Assembly: GCA_046313675.1 (NCBI GenBank)
Contig: JBKBXU010000196.1
Location: forward strand, 1-8,617
DNA length: 8,617 bases
Direction: 5' to 3'
From: JBKBXU01 sp046313675
Lineage (GTDB): Bacteria; Bacteroidota; Bacteroidia; Cytophagales; Cytophagaceae
In this document: in pieces, positions 6,278 to 8,617 of the stretch
Layout: each line of letters begins with the position of its first letter
Numbering within the stretch: position 1 is the stretch's first letter
Notes under the pieces: generated by a model
Told to the model about the DNA's origin: nothing
Databases searched by the model: none
Seen by the model: the letters and a program-made list of their open reading frames with translations, nothing else
Position numbers and translations under genes: made by a program

Positions 6278-6643
6278 ATGATAAAATCAGATGCTTTTAG
6301 TAACGAACTTCAAGAAATTTCACGCTTTGCCAAAGCTATTTCCCATCCGGCAAGGCTTGCAATCCTGAAATATCTGGCAGAAACAAAAACGTGTATTTCG
6401 GGTGATATATCAAACTATTTGCCCCTAAGTCGCAGCACTGTATCGCAACACCTGAATGAACTTAAAGACTTAGGCCTGATACAAGGAACCGTTGATGGCT
6501 TAAAAGTTAATTATTGCCTATGCTGTTCGTCCATAGAAGATTACCTCCAGAAATTTGATGCTTTTTTTAAAACTATAAAAGAATGTCAAGTCAGTTGTTG
6601 TCCGGATGATCAGTTTGATTTAAATGAAAAAAATAAATCGTAA
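6278..6643 (+). CDS. arsR: ArsR/SmtB-family arsenic-responsive repressor
   Basis: The 121-residue winged-helix protein should repress the ars operon and release DNA when arsenite or antimonite binds. The N-terminal helix contains ISHPARLAIL (21-30); the recognition region is SGDISNYLPLSRSTVSQHLNELKDLGLI (about 41-68), diagnostic of ArsR/SmtB; the wing follows (TVDGLKVNYCL). Of the CVCDLC metal motif of classical plasmid ArsR only one Cys remains (C39). Other cysteines are C80, C82, C83 and, near the C-terminus, C103, C107, C108, so the sensing site probably lies there. The ATG at 6278 is preferred over an in-frame TTG at 6248, because the TTG lies inside the -7 promoter element and would precede the transcript start. 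The leader is A-rich without a Shine-Dalgarno site. The gene is first in the operon and overlaps the longest reading of arsA by 20 bases. Confidence 0.9.
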   Translation: MIKSDAFSNELQEISRFAKAISHPARLAILKYLAETKTCISGDISNYLPLSRSTVSQHLNELKDLGLIQGTVDGLKVNYCLCCSSIEDYLQKFDAFFKTIKECQVSCCPDDQFDLNEKNKS

Positions 6644-8432
6644 AAATATTAACGATATGACCAATGCAATGACACCTTATATGTTTTTTACTGGCAAAGG
6701 TGGTGTAGGAAAAACCTCGCTTTCTTGTGCCCATGCTGTAAAAATGGCCTTCGAGGGAAAAAAAGTGCTTATTGTAAGCACCGATCCGGCTTCAAACCTG
6801 TCAGATGTACTGGACAGTCCGGTGCATGAAAAAATAACACCAGTTAAGGGTACTGAAAATCTCTTTGCTATCAATATCAATCCAGAAGTCTCTGCAGGGG
6901 AATACCGCAGGCGGGTAACAGAACCCTTGCAAGGTTTGCTTCCGGAGGCCGAAATTAAGCGGATGAACGAAGAACTATCTGGTGCCTGTACTACTGAGAT
7001 TGCTTCATTTGATGAATTTTCCCGTTTTATATCGGGTGAATACGAAGGAGAAGCATTCGATGTCATTGTTTTTGACACCGCTCCTACCGGTCATACACTA
7101 CGCTTACTGGAATTGCCGGCAGCCTGGGCTTCGTTTTCCGAAGAAAACCCCGATGGGGCTTCTTGTCTGGGGCCAACATCGGCCCTAAAAAGCAGTCAGG
7201 AGCGCTACAATAAAGTAGTAAATACGTTAAGAGACGGCGCAAAAACCACTTTTTATCTGGTGGCAAGAGCCGATAAGTCATCGCTTAAAGAAGCTTCCAG
7301 AACGAGGGCAGAGCTTATGGACTTGGGTCTGCAGCAACAGGTGCTTTTTGTCAATGGCATATTCAAAGCCACTGATTCAGGTGATGAATTTGCACTAAAA
7401 ATGGAGTCTCTGACACAGGCACAACTAAAGAAGATACCCGAAAACCTTCAAAATCTTCCTTTACATACCTTTCCATTGCTTCCCTACAATGTACTTGGGA
7501 TAGAAAAACTACGGTCATTGTTGGATGTAAGCCTACAAAAACAAATCGTTGCGGGCTCACAAAAGACATCAACGGAATGGCAGTCTGACATTGATGGCCT
7601 GCATGCTTTGGTAGAAGAACTTATAAGTGCCAATAATCATGGCCTGATCATGACCATGGGTAAAGGTGGCGTGGGAAAAACCCTTGCTGCTTCCGCCATA
7701 GCTGTGATGATTGCCAAAAAAGGCTACGAGGTAGATTTAACCACCACTGATCCGGCTGCTCATGTGCAGGATTTTATAAACCAGTTGGGAGAATTGCCTG
7801 AACCTTTGACCATTGACCGCATAGACCCAAAACTGGAAACCCTGCGCTATACAGAAAAAATATTACAACAAAAGGGGAAAAACATGGATGAGGAAGGCAA
7901 AAAATTGTTGCTTGAAGACCTGAAATCTCCATGCACAGAAGAAGTTGCTGTATTTCACGCATTTTCCAAAGCCATACAACAAGCAAAACGGAAATTTGTT
8001 GTAATAGATACCGCTCCAACCGGCCATACCCTTTTGCTATTGGATACCGCAGGTAGCTACCATAGGGAAATAATGCGAAATACAGGAATGGATACTTCCA
8101 AAATTAAAACGCCTTATATGCACCTGCAGGACGCTTCGCTTTCAAAAATAATCTTGGTTTCATTACCGGAAACCACGCCTATGCGGGAAGCTGCCGACTT
8201 GCAGGATGACCTGAAACGTGCAGGAATCACTCCTTATGCCTGGCTTATCAATCAAAGCCTCTCCATGCAGGAACACATCAGTGATCCGCTGTTAAAAGAA
8301 AGAGCTTCTGCCGAATTAAGTATAATTCAGGAAATAGCAACAAAGCATACGCATAAAGTCTTCGGAGTTCCTTTTCTTCCGGAGGAGAATCTACTGCCGG
8401 CACTTTTAGATTATCAGAATACGCATGCTTAA
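6624..8432 (+). CDS. arsA: Arsenite-stimulated ATPase ArsA (two-domain efflux ATPase)
   Basis: The 602-residue product is the soluble ATPase that drives arsenite/antimonite export with a membrane pump (ArsB or Acr3; neither is in the window). It has the tandem A1-A2 layout of bacterial ArsA. A1 has a P-loop at 24-31 (GKGGVGKT) and signature DTAPTGHT at 151-158; A2 has a P-loop at 346-353 and DTAPTGHT at 462-469. Metal-site cysteines equivalent to those of R773 ArsA (Cys113, 172, 422) are C122 (ACTTEIASF), C181 (ASCLGP) and C437 (SPCTEEVAVF); the His of both DTAP motifs (H157, H468) are also kept. Length is normal and the frame is intact, so the enzyme should be active. The first ATG (6624) overlaps arsR by 20 bases; ATGs at 6657, 6669 and 6681 are alternatives, and 6657 would start 14 bases after the arsR stop. 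The overlap or short gap supports co-transcription with arsR. Confidence 0.95.
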   Translation: MKKINRKNINDMTNAMTPYMFFTGKGGVGKTSLSCAHAVKMAFEGKKVLIVSTDPASNLSDVLDSPVHEKITPVKGTENLFAININPEVSAGEYRRRVTEPLQGLLPEAEIKRMNEELSGACTTEIASFDEFSRFISGEYEGEAFDVIVFDTAPTGHTLRLLELPAAWASFSEENPDGASCLGPTSALKSSQERYNKVVNTLRDGAKTTFYLVARADKSSLKEASRTRAELMDLGLQQQVLFVNGIFKATDSGDEFALKMESLTQAQLKKIPENLQNLPLHTFPLLPYNVLGIEKLRSLLDVSLQKQIVAGSQKTSTEWQSDIDGLHALVEELISANNHGLIMTMGKGGVGKTLAASAIAVMIAKKGYEVDLTTTDPAAHVQDFINQLGELPEPLTIDRIDPKLETLRYTEKILQQKGKNMDEEGKKLLLEDLKSPCTEEVAVFHAFSKAIQQAKRKFVVIDTAPTGHTLLLLDTAGSYHREIMRNTGMDTSKIKTPYMHLQDASLSKIILVSLPETTPMREAADLQDDLKRAGITPYAWLINQSLSMQEHISDPLLKERASAELSIIQEIATKHTHKVFGVPFLPEENLLPALLDYQNTHA

Positions 8433-8470
8433 ATTATTGCAAAAACATTACTTAAATTATAAACCCTAAA

Positions 8471-8617
8471 ATGAAAAAGCATATTTTTTCGAAAATAGAA
8501 AGCACCATTCAAACCCTGGATGTGCTTTCCATTCCAATGGAGAGGAAAACCATTTTGCAACCTCTGATTGAATACATTCAAAAAAAGACAGAAAAAAGTG
8601 AAGAAGTACGCTTAAAC
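8471..8617 (+). CDS. Probable arsenate reductase (protein-tyrosine-phosphatase-like), N-terminal part
   Basis: The open frame from the ATG at 8471 runs 49 codons to the window edge without a stop. The segment IPMERKTILQPLIEYIQKK followed by EEVRLN resembles, from memory, the N-terminal lead-in of Bacteroidetes low-molecular-weight protein-tyrosine-phosphatase-like proteins, in which a Cys-x5-Arg catalytic loop follows directly after the beta strand that would start here. Members next to ars genes are thought to reduce arsenate to arsenite. The catalytic loop is beyond the window, so identification rests on a short match plus operon context. The gene starts 38 bases after the arsA stop with no terminator between, so it is probably in the same transcript. 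Confidence 0.62.
   Translation, partial: MKKHIFSKIESTIQTLDVLSIPMERKTILQPLIEYIQKKTEKSEEVRLN

Noticed and set aside
6677..7078. 133-codon minus-strand frame opposite arsA
   Set aside because: It is antisense to the strongly conserved first ATPase domain of ArsA and shows no domain of its own.

Overview
The window looks like chromosomal DNA of a Bacteroidota (Bacteroidetes) bacterium. The evidence is a secreted multidomain protein with SprB-type repeats, a PKD domain and a C-terminal type IX secretion (T9SS) sorting domain; signal peptides ending in the Ser-Gln pattern common in that phylum; A-rich leaders without clear Shine-Dalgarno sites; and a promoter matching the Bacteroidetes -7 element TAnnTTTG. 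The genus cannot be told from the sequence.

Left part (1-5854), all on the minus strand. From right to left in the direction of transcription these are: a 972-residue T9SS cargo protein (Asp-box/Ycf48-like propeller, Ig-like domains, four SprB repeats, PKD domain, sorting domain) followed by a clean intrinsic terminator; about 560 bases without a recognisable gene; a 354-residue AraC-family regulator with a GTG start; and the first 374 codons of a second secreted, cadherin-containing surface protein that runs off the left edge. The AraC gene lies directly upstream of this adhesin-like gene in the same orientation, so it may control it, but nothing in the sequence proves this.

Right part (6221-8617), plus strand: an arsenic resistance operon. 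It holds arsR (ArsR/SmtB repressor), arsA (a full-length two-domain arsenite-stimulated ATPase with both P-loops and all expected metal-site Cys and His residues) overlapping or abutting it, and the first 49 codons of a third gene that resembles the N-terminus of the Bacteroidetes protein-tyrosine-phosphatase-like arsenate reductases. The arsR promoter carries an inverted repeat (TCGTAT-N9-ATACGA) laid over the -7 element, as expected for self-repression by ArsR. A degenerate copy of this promoter/operator lies about 187 bases upstream. No arsD lies between arsR and arsA, and no efflux pump gene is inside the window.

No clearly new multi-gene system is visible. The points most worth checking are the cysteine layout of this ArsR, which lacks the classical CVCDLC site but has Cys clusters near its C-terminus; the duplicated operator-like element; the recent DNA duplication of a SprB repeat; and the 21-base palindrome in front of the AraC gene.
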